Assembly: GCA_015178975.1 (NCBI GenBank)
Contig: WHVD01000072.1
Coordinates: 62,001 to 126,000 of the forward strand
Length of the DNA stretch: 64,000 bases
Direction: 5' to 3'
Source: Hysterangium stoloniferum
Lineage: Eukaryota > Basidiomycota > Agaricomycetes > Hysterangiales > Hysterangiaceae
Shown in pieces: positions 1-10,552 of this stretch (position 1 is the first letter of the stretch; every line of letters starts with the position of its first letter). The position numbers and the translations under genes are program-made. The notes under the pieces were generated by a model that saw nothing but the letters and a program-made list of their open reading frames with translations, had not been told where the DNA came from and searched no databases.

Positions 1-386
1 CATACATAGTTACACAAAATTATTTGGATTAACCTAGATTATTTGGGTTATGACTTATGTAATCTTTGGGTTATGATGTATTCTCTTGTATACAAGCAAA
101 CTTTCAAATATATTTCATATAATTGAAATTTAGTTGGTTTAGAGAGTTAACCAGAACTATCTGGGGTACCAATCCCCATTGTGCAATTTATTCCAAAAGA
201 ATAATCTACAGATGATTGTTTGACTAAATTTTGTCAGATATAGGATAAATATTAATATTTCCTTATTCTCCAGAATGTCATCTGATAGACTGAATTTGCT
301 TAAATATTACTTTTACAACAAACAATATAAATATATACACTTTAGTGGATAAATAACTTTTAAAGTTTTGGGTTATCCTCCTAACA
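1..386 (+). repeat. AT-rich dispersed repeat, partial copy
   Basis: This AT-rich stretch has two inverted relatives in the window, at about 44,178-44,560 and 60,938-61,100. They share a long colinear series of short matches around 'attctccagaatgtcatctg'. The right edge ends in CCTAACA, which looks like an LTR end when read on this strand. The left edge lies outside the window, so full length and type (LTR or other) are unknown. No coding sequence is visible. Confidence 0.6.
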
Positions 387-666
387 CAGTCATTTGTGAA
401 ACCAGTCTATAACCAAACACACTCAGAGTGTGAGGCTAGAGATTGGACCTTTGTAATCAAATAAAGGGCTGACATAAGCCCAATGTTGTGGAGTGTAGAA
501 CTTCAACAATAAGTGAAACTACAGTATCCCTTACTAGCCATAGGAGTAATACTAAGTGTAAGTCTTAAGAGACTATCCTTAAGAATGAGCTTCGAAATGA
601 GATACAATGAAATTGCTTGTTCAATAGTGGGCAAAAGAGAGGCTCTTATATACATGAGGGAGCACA
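387..666. other. No recognisable gene
   Basis: I see no coding exon or known repeat here. The last five bases (gcaca, 662-666) are the left target-site duplication of the neighbouring solo LTR. Confidence 0.5.
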
Positions 667-1488
667 TTTTATGACCGGAATTCCCACCGGACTCCGGGCA
701 CTAACTTATACACACCCACGCCCTATACACACCAATTGTCAGTTTACCGGAATTCCCGCCGGACTCCGTACGTCAGACTTGTCTACATTTGACTTCGTTA
801 CATTGTGTATCAGTCACTGGAATACCCACCAGACTCCGTCCCTGTCTATGTCCGACCTTGTCCTGCGCGTCAGTCACCGGACCCCACTTGGAAAACCCGT
901 CATCCCTCTAACAGAGCCCCATTCCCATTTTAGTCAAATGACCTGTCATGATTTGGATTCCACTCCCACTCCATTTCCCGTTATGGTTTATGATTTGTCA
1001 CGATTCGGACTCCGCTCTGTTCTGTCACCAAATTTGGTGTTTACTATTCTCATTTTATGTTTTGCTAGTTTCATTTCATTATTACTGGATTTGGTATGTC
1101 ATTCATTCCACGGTCTATATAGTCTGGCAGATGTTGTACATACAATCCAGTCAGAAAATTGGCTTAGATTTCCCCCAGTAATCTAATACATTTTCCACTC
1201 TAAACTCCTACTTGAATTACACTGCTCATGCTAGTCGGAGCCCACGGGCTCCAGCACATCTATCTCACTTATTTATCTCGACTCCCAACCTCTTGACCCA
1301 TGACCTCCGACCTCTGACCCCTTGACCCACAAACCCCGCCCGGACTGCCCGGACTCCCCAGGATTCCTGTCCGCCTGTCTGAAATTGGACAACATGATCT
1401 CGCGAGGGCACAGCCTATAAGCTGAAGCCAAGTCCTACTGGATATTCTGCAGGTTTCTCCAGAAACCCACCATGTATGTACCCTAACA
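667..1488 (+). mobile_element. Solo LTR, family 1 (about 820 bp)
   Basis: The segment begins TTTTATGACCGG, a mutated form of the TGTTATGACCGG start seen in a sibling copy, and ends CCCTAACA. It is flanked by a perfect 5-bp duplication, gcaca, at 662-666 and 1489-1493. Siblings are at 7,328-8,135 and 50,032-50,866. Apparent ORFs inside it, such as 617-1186, are not genes. A conserved module (GGAC..GTCC, 1,387-1,435) lies about 55-100 nt from the 3' end. This is the product of recombination between the two LTRs of a former retrotransposon. Confidence 0.85.
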
Positions 1489-1612
1489 GCACAGGTTCAT
1501 GGGAGCCATCATATACACGAATAAAGACATGGTTGTCAGGAGCATATGGGGGTTGAATACCTTGTCAATGGAGAAAATGAAGGCATTCTTTGGAGGAGTG
1601 TGAGTAGGCTGG

Positions 1613-2256
1613 TGTGAAGAGTCGATAGATTCTGACCGTTCGATATACGAAGAATAGTGTTTATTCAACTACTATTAGCAGGTATTGACCGTACAGTACA
1701 ATACCGTAGATTACTAGACAAGCTGTACTAGTAAGAAGACACGCTATGCGTTGCAAGAGCAACTGTACAGTTGCTCTTGATGGCTAGAATGAAAGAATGA
1801 AAGAGTTGACCTTCACGGTACAACTTGTAGCTAGATGTAAAATAGATAATCAACGTGAAGCTGAATATCTAGAGTAAAGAAATAATAATGCGAGTCGACT
1901 ATAATGTCGACTAGCGCAAAGACCTTAGATTGGAACTCGACCTTCGCGGTTCGAGTCCAAAGTACGTTAGTATGCAAGAGAATACTACCTTTAAAGGTAG
2001 TTAAGACGTTACCCTTGACACCTCTCGCTATTCGACGTCTGGGTCGTTTACGAGGTGGTGTCTGCTGGGTAAAAGTTGTCTATCCTTTTGGTGCCGAGAG
2101 CGCCCATACGTATACACAAAGCTTCGAACTACAAAATAAAGGTGTGCTCGAAATATAGAAAGAATATAAAGAAAGAAAATAAAAGATAAATAATAAAGTA
2201 CTATAATCCAACTATTATTCCTTAGTCCAATTATGCATATATGCATACCCTTTACA
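1613..2256. mobile_element. Solo LTR, TGTGAAG..TTTACA family (644 bp)
   Basis: The ends TGTGAAG and CCTTTACA are flanked by a perfect 5-bp duplication gctgg at 1608-1612 and 2257-2261. The termini match those of the insertion at 32,070-32,739, although the interiors have diverged. Unlike surrounding DNA it still contains many CG dinucleotides, which suggests a young or unmethylated insertion. Orientation is not established. It lies inside older transposon-derived sequence (1494-1607 joined to 2262-2534) in which I recognise no conserved domain. Confidence 0.85.
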
Positions 2257-2534
2257 GCTGGTTGGGACTTGGGAACAATTTCTGAGGATGAAGAGAAGCA
2301 AGATGTTATTGGCTGGAGTTCTATTTGGGAGTGAAGAGTCAGTTTTGAGTAGGAACTGAGGTTACTTTGGATGACGATGCAGTGTTGAACATGATGAGGA
2401 GTTTTAGTTTGTCTGATGGATGAAACTGATTTGGCTGTGTAGAAGTCATATTGAGTGCCAAAGTATATATATGAATTTGTGCTTATGATGTGACTTGAAA
2501 CTATAGGCACATAAGTTGCTTTCCATTGAACTCT

Positions 2535-3000
2535 CTACACTGGTCCCATTAGAGGACAAAGGAATTCATTCAAACAATAGAGGCCTGATCCGTAACGTGC
2601 CTGTGGTAAGATGGCCAGGATTACAGGGGCATTGGTGAGTCTGAAAGGTATCACCAACCATTCAAAAATCCCATGATGGGTATGGAACATAGTTTTCCAC
2701 TCATTTCCTGTGGCAATCCAGACCAAGTGATAGTCATGTTTAAGGTCAATCTTGGTATAGATCTGGGCATTCTGCAGGGCATTGAGTAGGTCAGAGATAA
2801 TAAGCAGGAGTGGATACTTACATATATTTCTGTGTAACTGCATTGAGTCCTATGGAATCAATGCAGAGTCTGAGGGATCCATCCTTCTTGACAAAAGGAA
2901 TGGGTGCTCCAAAGGGAGACTTGGATGGCCAGATAGAACCTATGGACAGATGCTCAACCAGGAAATCCTGGATCATGGAAGGCCCCATGGAGGAGAATAG
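2535..3000 (-). pseudogene. Ty3/gypsy reverse transcriptase fragment (second tandem unit)
   Basis: Read on the minus strand this shows gypsy RT motifs: [48 protein letters not shown] and WLVIPFRLTNAP. The sequence then leaves the family before the YLDD catalytic box, so the palm domain is truncated. Frameshifts and stops interrupt the reading. It belongs to the minus-strand element whose 5' LTR is at 6,012-6,616. It is the second copy of a roughly 567-bp tandem duplication in pol, and the LTR-like piece at 3,001-3,331 interrupts this copy. Confidence 0.75.
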
Positions 3001-3331
3001 TGTTAGAATATGTGAATATTCCATTAGTATTAGTCTCATATCTCATCTTGTAACTGCCATCAATTAGCTGATATCTAGAGATGTCCAGATTAGTATATTT
3101 AGTTTAGTGTTTCCATAGTCCATTAAACCTTATTAATAAGTCGCTTGCTAATAAGGTTTACACACAGACCAGTGCACAGACCATGTATCTAGTATATATG
3201 TAGTTACATCTAGTTGAGAAGTATAAACCTCAACTAGAAGCCTAGTTATATGATCGGTTTACTTCTACACTGCTCTACTCTTAGTGGCTACACTCCTGAT
3301 TAGAGGCTCCTCGTAGTGTGACCCCCCCAGG
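3001..3331. mobile_element. LTR-like insertion in pol, probably copia type
   Basis: The segment begins TGTTAGAATATG, a start typical of Ty1/copia LTRs, and interrupts the gypsy pol between the IYPLDK and EHLSIG motifs. The homologous first unit of the tandem duplication (3,711-4,640) lacks it. No clear 5-bp duplication is visible and the right end near the run of seven C's is uncertain, so this may be a truncated LTR. Confidence 0.5.
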
Positions 3332-3710
3332 CTTCAGTTTATTTTATCAAGTGGGTATATTAGTCCAAGAGGTGGCTTTGCCCCATCCTCAAAGTCAATT
3401 TCTGAGTCATATGGTCTATGGGGTGCAGGCTGGTCAGCTTTTTGCTTACTAAAAATATCCATGAAGTCATGGTATTTCTCTGGGATGTCTTCTAGGTCTG
3501 TAATTGACTTGGGGTCTGGGGGTGTAAAATGTCCAGTTGCTTTGTCAATTTTGAGGCATATCATGAACACCTGGGACCCTTCCAACTTTGTAGCCCTGAC
3601 AAAAGCAGCTGCATTAATAAGGGAAATAGGTGGAATTACCATGGGTTCCATGGGTGCCATAATGGCCAGGGATGATACAGTTTTTTCTGGTGCCATCAGT
3701 GTTGAGTAGG
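3332..3710 (-). pseudogene. Gypsy pol protease-RT linker (second tandem unit)
   Basis: Minus-strand translation gives LINAAAFVRATKLEGSQVF, PEKYHDFMDIFSKQKADQ, APHRPYDSEIDFEDGAKPP and IYPLDK, the conserved linker before reverse transcriptase. The same series occurs at 4,015-4,330 as LINVAAFIRATKLDGSQV and PEKYHGFTDAVSK. The offset is about 567 bp, which shows an internal tandem duplication of the element. Confidence 0.7.
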
Positions 3711-4640
3711 TCAGAAATAAGTGGGAGCAGGTACTTATCTTTCCATGTGACTTTCCATGTGACTGCATTGAGTCCTCTGAAATCAATGCAAAGTCACAGG
3801 GATCCATCCTTCTTTTTGACAAAAAAACAGGTGCTCCAAAAGGAAACCTAGAAGGCCCAATAAAACCTATGGACAGATGTTTGTCCAGGAATTCCCAGAT
3901 TGTGGAAGGTTCCATGGAGGACAGCAGGTAAATCGGTCTAAGGGGTGGCTGGGCTCCATTTTTAAGGTCAACCTTTAAGTTGTATGATCTGTGGGGTGGG
4001 AGCTGGTCAGCTTTTCACTTACTAACAGCATCTGTGAAGCCATGATATTTCTCTGGGACACCTTCTAGATTTGTGATAAGCTTGGATTCTGGAGTTGAAG
4101 AACATCCAGTTGCTTTGTCAACTTTTAAGTTGATTGTGACCACCTGTGAGCCATCCAATTTTGTAGCCCTAATAAAAGCTGCTACATTAATAAGGGAAAT
4201 GGACAGGATTACCATGGGTTCTGGGGAAGCCAGGGATGCCATAGAGGCCACAGGTGCCAAAAGGGCTGGGAACAATACAGTTTTGTCAGGTGCCACAGGT
4301 GTCCAGAAAGTGATACTGCATGACACCCAGTCAATCAAAGGATTGTGTTGGATGAGCCAGTTGTGTCCTAGGATGACTGAGCAGCCTGCGTCCAACTGTG
4401 TCACATAGAAAGTGACCATCTGAGATGTTCCACACAGGAACTGCATGGAGAGATCACAAGCTTGGGTGATGATTGCATTACTTGTTCCATCAAAAAGTCA
4501 GAGTGTGACCAGGTTTATCAGATAAGTCCTCAAAGAGTTTTTTCAGGGGAAATTTATATCTACAAAACAATGGGTTGAGCCAGAGTCTATGAGTACACAA
4601 AAAACAGAGTCTGTTATTAAGTTGGAAGTAAGTTTTGCAA
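3711..4640 (-). pseudogene. Gypsy protease and RT N-terminus (first tandem unit)
   Basis: On the minus strand a retropepsin segment is visible with the catalytic LIDSGST motif near 4,580 and DAGCSVILGHNWL near 4,380. After it come the linker (LINVAAFIRATKL) and the start of reverse transcriptase (FLDKHLSIGFIGPSRFPFGAP, then a degenerate GLNAV). At about 3,710 the RT breaks off and the linker begins again. Stops and frameshifts make it non-functional. Protease normally matures Gag-Pol, but here it can only be a relic. Confidence 0.7.
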
Positions 4641-5975
4641 ATAGTGAGTCAGAATTTGAGAGAGCAGATGTTAAGACATGCAAACTCTGGAGTGCATGGA
4701 GAGGTAATGCAACCCTCAGTCCACATGGAGTCCAGAGAGTTGCTTACTCTTTTTTCAAATCAGTGGCCAGTTTCTCCTGCAGGGTTCCACTGGAGGTGGT
4801 GGCTGCTTGAGCTTTGGTAGCATTAGCATTTGCTACCAGGGATTCTGGGACTCAATGGCTGGGTTTCCCACATAAGAGGCAAAGGTTGTTGTCCATGCAA
4901 CATTGCCTCTCTTGTGGGGTAGGTTTGCTGTCAGGCCCAAGTTTGCTAGTAGGGGCCGGTTTTCTGGTATTGCCAGGGTTATTGTTGTTGGAAGACTTCT
5001 CGTCATTCTTCTGGTCAGATTGCATGGGATTCAAGTTACTGCCAGACTGATTGTTATTGCCTTTGTTCATCGTGGACTTATTTCTTTTGTCCACAGGTGT
5101 CTCATGGGCAATCTCCATGTGACATTCCCAATAACATGTGTCCACATTCTAGGCCTTAAGGCACATATGGGACAATCTCTTTGGCTTTCCATCCTCACCT
5201 TTAGAGACTTCATCCTTGAGGTGGGATGGTAGACCAGCATAAAACTGATGGCAGAGTGCCAGATTGCCCCATTGATAATGTGTGGCCAAATTGTTGAATT
5301 GCACAATATAGTCCATGATGTGCTGTTGTCCTTCATGTGAAGGTTAGTGAGGCTATTCTTGGCTTCTCTGGTTGAATCAGACAGGCCAAAGTTGGTTTCC
5401 AATTCTTCAACAAACACATTCCAATCCTCAAGCCAGCTTGGCTCTTCCTTGGTAAGTCTGCTAAATGCTGGTTTGAACCACTTCAATATGGATCCCAAGA
5501 GATAGGATAGTGCAAAATTGATTTTTCAGGAGTCTGTGGAGGATGCAGTGGGTCGATTGTGAAAATAAAAATGGCACTACATGAGGAAAGTTGACAGTTT
5601 GTTGGGGTTGGAGCTGGGAAAAGCTTCTGGAGCATTGACCTTGGATTGTGGGGTTCTTGGGTCTTTTTTCTTCCTTTCTTTGAACAGATAGGACATAGAC
5701 TTTCCCACAGTACCTAGTAGGACATTGGAAGTGGATTCCTCCACATGTGGCCATTGGATAGTAGGGGATTCAGGGACAGTACCCTTGTCAGGGGCTGTAG
5801 ACTTGTTTTCATTTTCAGAATCATCCAGATTCTCCAGTACTTCCTCAATCCAAGATTCATCCATGGTAGTAGGCTGGATTCTGGGTAACTGATTGGTGTA
5901 CAGAACAAGTGGGGATCAGAGAGCAGATGCCCTGGGTTGGTCTGGTTGTTTGGGTGCTTTTTTTCTTGGAGGCAT
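4641..5975 (-). pseudogene. Ty3/gypsy Gag, decayed
   Basis: The likely start is ATG at 5,975 (MPPRKKAPK), 36 bp inside the 5' LTR boundary. Capsid-like sequence follows: MDESWIEEVLENLDD, then a DPHI.K.F..AFS..-type stretch in shifting frames. Near 4,855-4,900 there is a zinc knuckle remnant CLLCGKPSH with the final Cys missing. A stop occurs 20 codons after the start and several frameshifts follow. Gag would package element RNA, but this copy cannot. It lies directly upstream of the protease fragment, as expected for gag-pol order. Confidence 0.7.
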
Positions 5976-6011
5976 GGCCAATACAATCTGCAAGCTGCAA
6001 TCAGAAAATAC

Positions 6012-6616
6012 TGTTAAGCTCTGGGCTTATGAGTAGGGCCTGGTGGGAAACTTGTAAATAATCCAGTATGCAGGTAGGACTTCGCTTCAGCTTATATGCT
6101 GCACTTTTGTGAGATTGTTGTGTCCAATTTCAAAGGGATGAATGGGAGACCCAAGAGGTCTGGAAGGAGAAAGGGATAGTGGTGGGAAGTCCAAAGACTC
6201 TCGGGCAGAGGGCCCATATGTAGGTTCCAAGGTGTGAATAGAGGTACTTAACCAATGCAAAGTACAGGGGTAACTTAGTTGATTTTCTGATTGGATTGTA
6301 AATACAAATTAGTCTAGTTTATATAGATGGGTCATACTACAATCTTGGTGGAACAGATAAACAAACAGGCAGAATGGAAGACAGGAAACAGACAGGGGTG
6401 ACCAAAGTCCAGGGAAAGTCCAAAATGAAACAGGAACATACATATGGGACATGGTAAAACTGACAACCAGGTTCCAACACTGATTGGGATGGATATTGCA
6501 TATATCATGAGAGATGGAATCTCTGGGCAGGGTCCAGTCATTGACAAGTATGAAGAGAGAGTGATAGAGGTTTGTAGAGAAGGTCCCAGATCCCAGTGGG
6601 TTGTCTGGTCCTAACA
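6012..6616 (-). mobile_element. Gypsy 5' LTR, family 2 (605 bp)
   Basis: On the plus strand it runs from TGTTAAGCTCTGGG to GGTCCTAACA, so the element points leftwards. Gag starts just beyond its inner edge. Relatives are at 9,445-10,025 (+) and 23,808-24,391 (-). No matching 5-bp duplication flanks it, consistent with one LTR of a once longer element rather than a solo LTR. It contains the conserved ~50-nt module near 6,070-6,125. Confidence 0.75.
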
Positions 6617-6639
6617 CCCTCATAACTTCCAATTGAGGC

Positions 6640-8350
6640 TCTGACTTCACATCTCATTTCTTTAGATCCCATGGACAAGCCCTTGACATGAAGTTACACT
6701 TTTTTACATCTGTATCACCAATAGGGGAGCAGAAAAACTGAATATGTCAATCCAACCTTGGAACAATGTCTCTGCATGTATTGCAATTACCAACAGGACG
6801 ATTGGAAATCCCTGCTACCATTGGCAGAATTTTCTTACAATAATGCACCCTCCACAACTACTGGCTTATCACCCTTCTTTGTCAACAAGGGTTACAACCC
6901 AAATCTCACAGTACACCTGGAAAGAAATCTAGCCTCAGCATGTGCTCAAGAATTTGTCACAGACCTGGACAAACTCCATCAGGAACTCTGGACTGTGATA
7001 ACATCCACCCAAGAATAATACCAACATTCAGCAGACCAAAACTGGATCCTGCCACCTGACTTCAAGATTGGCAACCATGTTTTTGTTAAAGCTCAGTTCT
7101 TCTGGACAACCCAGCCTTCCAAGAAATTTGCTGAAAGGTATCCAGGACTTTTTGAAATTATAGCACAAGTAGGCTCAGTATCATGGTCCCTCTGGCTCCC
7201 AGATAGTATGTGAGTAGTACACCTAGTATTTCATGTCTCTATGCTAGAGCCATGTACAGCCAACACAATCCTGGACTGTGTACAACCCCCACCTCTCTGG
7301 TTATTATTGATGGAGAACCTGAGTTTGTGTTACAACCGGAATTCCCGCTGGACTCTGGGCATTAACTTATACACACCCATGCCCTATACACACCAATTGT
7401 CAGTTTACTGGAATACCCACTGGACTCCATATGTCAGATTTGTCCACATTTGACCTTCATTACGTCGTGTATCAGTCACTGGAATACCCACCAGACTCTG
7501 TCCCTGTCTATGTCTGACCTCGTCCCACGCATCAGTCACCAGACCCCACTTGGAAAACCCATCATCCCTCTAACTGAGCCCCATTCCCATTTTAGTCAAA
7601 TGACCTGTCACAATTTGGACTCCACTCCCACTCTGTTTCCTGTTATGGTTTATGATTTGTCACAATTCGGACTCCGCTCTGTTCCATCCCATTCCTAACA
7701 CCAAATTTGGTGTTTACTTATCCTGTTTTATGTTTTGCTAGTTTCGTTTAATTATTACTGGATTTGGTATGTTATTCATTCCACAGTCTATATAGTCTGG
7801 CAGCTGTTGTACATACAATCCAGCCAGAAAATCAGCTTAGATTCTCCCCAGTAATCTAGTACATTTTCCGCTCTAAACTCCTCTCTAAATTACACCGCTC
7901 TCGCTAGTCGGAGCCCATGGGCTCCGACACATCTATCTCTTAACCTCCGACTTATTTATCTCGACTCCCTGACCTCTCGACCCACGAACTCTGCCCAGAC
8001 TCCCTGGGTTTCCCGTCTGCCTGTTTGAAATTGGACAACACAATCTCACGAGGGTGCAGCCAATAAGCTGAAGCCAAGTCCTACCAGATTTCCTGCGGGT
8101 TTCTCTGGAAACCCTCTGTGTATGCACCCTTAACAGTCTGAAATCTCACAAATTTTAGACTCAAAAATTGATAAATGTCAGCACACTTGTAAACTGCTTT
8201 ACTTAGTCAACTGGGCAAGATATGAGGGCACTGATGAAGAAACCTCTTGGATTTTGGCCACAGAACTTGGGAATGCCATGGAGATTATACTTGATTTCCA
8301 TATGGCTTATCTGGACAACCCTGGTCCATTGTCTTCTCTCTAGCCACATT
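6640..8350 (+). pseudogene. Ty3/gypsy integrase C-terminus and chromodomain, interrupted
   Basis: Plus-strand translation gives integrase motifs SHFFRSHGQALDMKLHF, YCNYQQDDWKSLLPLAEFSY, NNAPSTTTGLSPFF and NKGYNPNLTVH. A linker follows (PPDFKIGNHVFVKAQFF), then a chromodomain ending ISQILDSKIDK, LLYLVNWARYEGTDEETSW and FHMAYLDNPGP. A solo LTR (7,328-8,135) splits the chromodomain. If the LTR and one duplication are mentally removed the reading frame is continuous across the site. Stops elsewhere, for example after TSTQE near 7,017, make it dead. The 5' part of pol is missing. The chromodomain would have targeted integration to marked chromatin. Confidence 0.8.
7328..8135 (+). mobile_element. 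Solo LTR, family 1 (808 bp), inside a chromodomain
   Basis: It starts TGTTACAACCGG and ends CACCCTTAACA. The flanks are gtttg (7,323-7,327) and gtctg (8,136-8,140), a 5-bp duplication with one mismatch. It shares the family of 667-1,488 and 50,032-50,866. The conserved module is at 8,033-8,081. Confidence 0.85.
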
Positions 8351-8518
8351 ACCCACAGGCCCCGTACCCTCTGGACTCACATCATTTTTCCCTGTCACCC
8401 TATGTCTCTCTTTGCTTTACAAGTTGTGACTTGTCCCTTTTTGTCTGCTTAAGTGGGTTTCCTGCAGGTTTCCTGTTTTTCACACATTCTGATTAATATA
8501 TATATAATATTATAATTA

Positions 8519-9397
8519 CTACTCTAAAGTTTCTTCTGCTGCATGTTCCTTACTCTCCTCAGCCAGCTTATTTATCCCTTTAGTCCTCATAGACCCCTTG
8601 GTCTCTTCCATCTCTTCAGACCCCTCAGATTCCCCATCCTTGGACCCATCATATTCCCCATCCAGTGTCTCCAAGCTCCATGCCTGGTTCTCAAGGAATT
8701 CCCAGAGCTCCCTGCAGAGTCCCTGGAGATTTTCCAAGAGATGCTTCTGCTATGAGTTATTATTCTCTAGCAGAAGGTGTTGGGCCTCTATGCCTACTGC
8801 AATATACCCCAAGGTTTCCTCCAAGGCCCCAGACCTCTCCACAGTCACATGGATGACACCCTGGACCTTGACTAGCCTTCTGGTAACAGTCCACATCCCA
8901 GTCCTGACAACTGGAACACTGTGGGTCACTCTTGGCACCCAGGTGCATGGGTAGCAGTTTTCTTCTCTATATCTATGCATCAGTACTGGCTGCGCTGTGG
9001 AACTCTTGCCACTTACTTTGTTCTGGGGAGTCTCAGGCTCACCCTCAGACTCCAACTCAACATCCACTGCTCTGTGCTAAGGAAAAAAGTCAGTATTGGT
9101 AAGGATTCAGCAAACAGTAACAACTAAATGAACCTTACCCATGCATGCCCCAGCTCAACCTGGGCAGCCTCCACCTTGTCCTCCTGCTCTTTCTTCTGAC
9201 ACTCCTCTCCTGCCTTCTCTGTAGCCAAAGCCACCTGATACTCCCACTCCTCATCTTCCCTCACCTTACTCTCAGCCTCTTCCCACAGCTTCTTCTGTTT
9301 CTCCTGCTGCTCAAGAAGTTGGGGCAGTGATAAGAGGGGCCTGATAGGTGGTCCCCACAGGTGTTCCAGCAACACTGGGGTTGGGTTTGCATGGCAT
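8519..9397 (-). pseudogene. Antisense accessory ORF of a gypsy element (coiled coil and Cys cluster)
   Basis: The ORF lies between the plus-strand chromodomain and the plus-strand 3' LTR but reads on the minus strand. A likely start is ATG at 9,397 (MPCKPNPSV). A highly charged coiled-coil stretch follows (LLEQQEKQKKLWEEAES, EDEEWEYQVALATEKAGEE), then a cysteine-rich segment CSSCQDWDVDCYQ..CHPCDC, then an acidic tail (DGSKDGESEGSEEMEE). Several frameshifts and possible introns split it. Proteins of this type are known to me only as hypothetical proteins abundant in Agaricomycetes. Function is unknown. Related starts occur near 24,577 and 54,546 in the same antisense position. Confidence 0.6.
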
Positions 9398-9444
9398 TGG
9401 TTTGGTGTCATATGATGATGGTGGTGGTATGGGAAAAAGAAATG

Positions 9445-10025
9445 CACTCTCTTTTTGTACAAGTCAACAACTGGACCCCACCTGGAGATTCTGGCTCTCA
9501 TGATAAATATATGCAATATCTGTCTCAATCAGTGTTGGAACCTGGTTGTCAGTTATTTTACATACCATGTCCCATGTGTATGTTCCCATTTCACTTTGGG
9601 CTTTCCCCAGACTTTGGTCACTCCTGTCTGTTTCCCATATTCCATTCCACCTGTTTGTTTATTTATCTGTTCCACCAGGATTGTAATATGACCCATCTAT
9701 ATAAACTAGACTAATTTGTACTTACGATCCAATCAGAAAATCAACTACTGTAAGTAACCCCCATACTTTACATTAGTTAAATACCTCTATTTGCACCCTT
9801 GGAACCCATTGGCCCTCTGCCCAAGAGTCTTCAGACTTCCCATCACTATCCCTTTGTCCTTCTGGACCTTTCAGGTCTCCCATTTGTCCCTTGAAATTGG
9901 ACACAACAATCTCACAAAGGTGCAGCATACTGTATGTATGTATAAGTTGAGGCCAAGTCCTACCTGCATACCAGATTATCCAAGGGTTTCCCACTGGGCC
10001 CTACTCATAAGCCCAGAGCTTAACA
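9445..10025 (+). mobile_element. Gypsy 3' LTR, family 2, 5'-truncated
   Basis: The sequence matches the family 2 LTR from its CACTCTCT portion to the end ..CCCAGAGCTTAACA. The first ~55 bp of the LTR are missing at the junction with the antisense ORF. No target duplication is seen. The conserved module (about 9,895-9,962) contains a short extra TGTA repeat in its loop region. Confidence 0.7.
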
Positions 10026-10552
10026 GTGCACAAAATACCTATACAGTGTAAGAATAAATGAAAAGGTATGTTGAGCAGGAGTCAAATACAAGTGCTGAGA
10101 AGTGCAAGTACTCAAATGTGAAAAGATATGTAAATCTCATCATATTCTAGAGAAATTGAGAGAGTTTATGTATATATAGAGAAACTATGAGTGGCTCAAT
10201 CCAGAGAAGAAAGGAACATGTCGAAAACCATGGGAACAAAGAGGAACAATGGAGGTGGAATATTCTAGTAGAAGATGACAATATAATATTTGAACAATTA
10301 TATAGAAGAAACAGATATAGAGACAATAGGACAGAAACATGTGGCCATCCCCAGGCAACCTACTTGCCAGAGTTTGAAGGGGCATCATCATGAATAGGAA
10401 CATCATTAATATCGATACGTGACGTGACTGGGACAATCATGCAAGCCTGTCATGACATTTAGTGCACTACCATTATCTATTCTGTCAGATGGAACACTAT
10501 TTGGTCTATAAACCGGCTTTGATTTATTTTGACACTAAACTTTAAGGACCTT
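10026..10552. other. AT-rich, no recognisable gene
   Basis: Between the LTR end and the reductase stop codon I recognise no domain. CG dinucleotides reappear from about 10,410 onward, which marks the passage from transposon-derived DNA to the 3' flank of the reductase gene. Confidence 0.5.

Noticed and set aside
617-1186. 189-codon open frame
   Set aside because: It lies almost entirely inside a solo LTR with a target duplication and has no protein similarity that I recognise.
1387-1435. LTR module as a hammerhead ribozyme
   Set aside because: The CUGAUGA and GAAA core elements of hammerheads are not present.
10187-10436. Short overlapping frames upstream of the reductase stop
   Set aside because: Low complexity, no introns, no family match, and within AT-rich repeat-like DNA.
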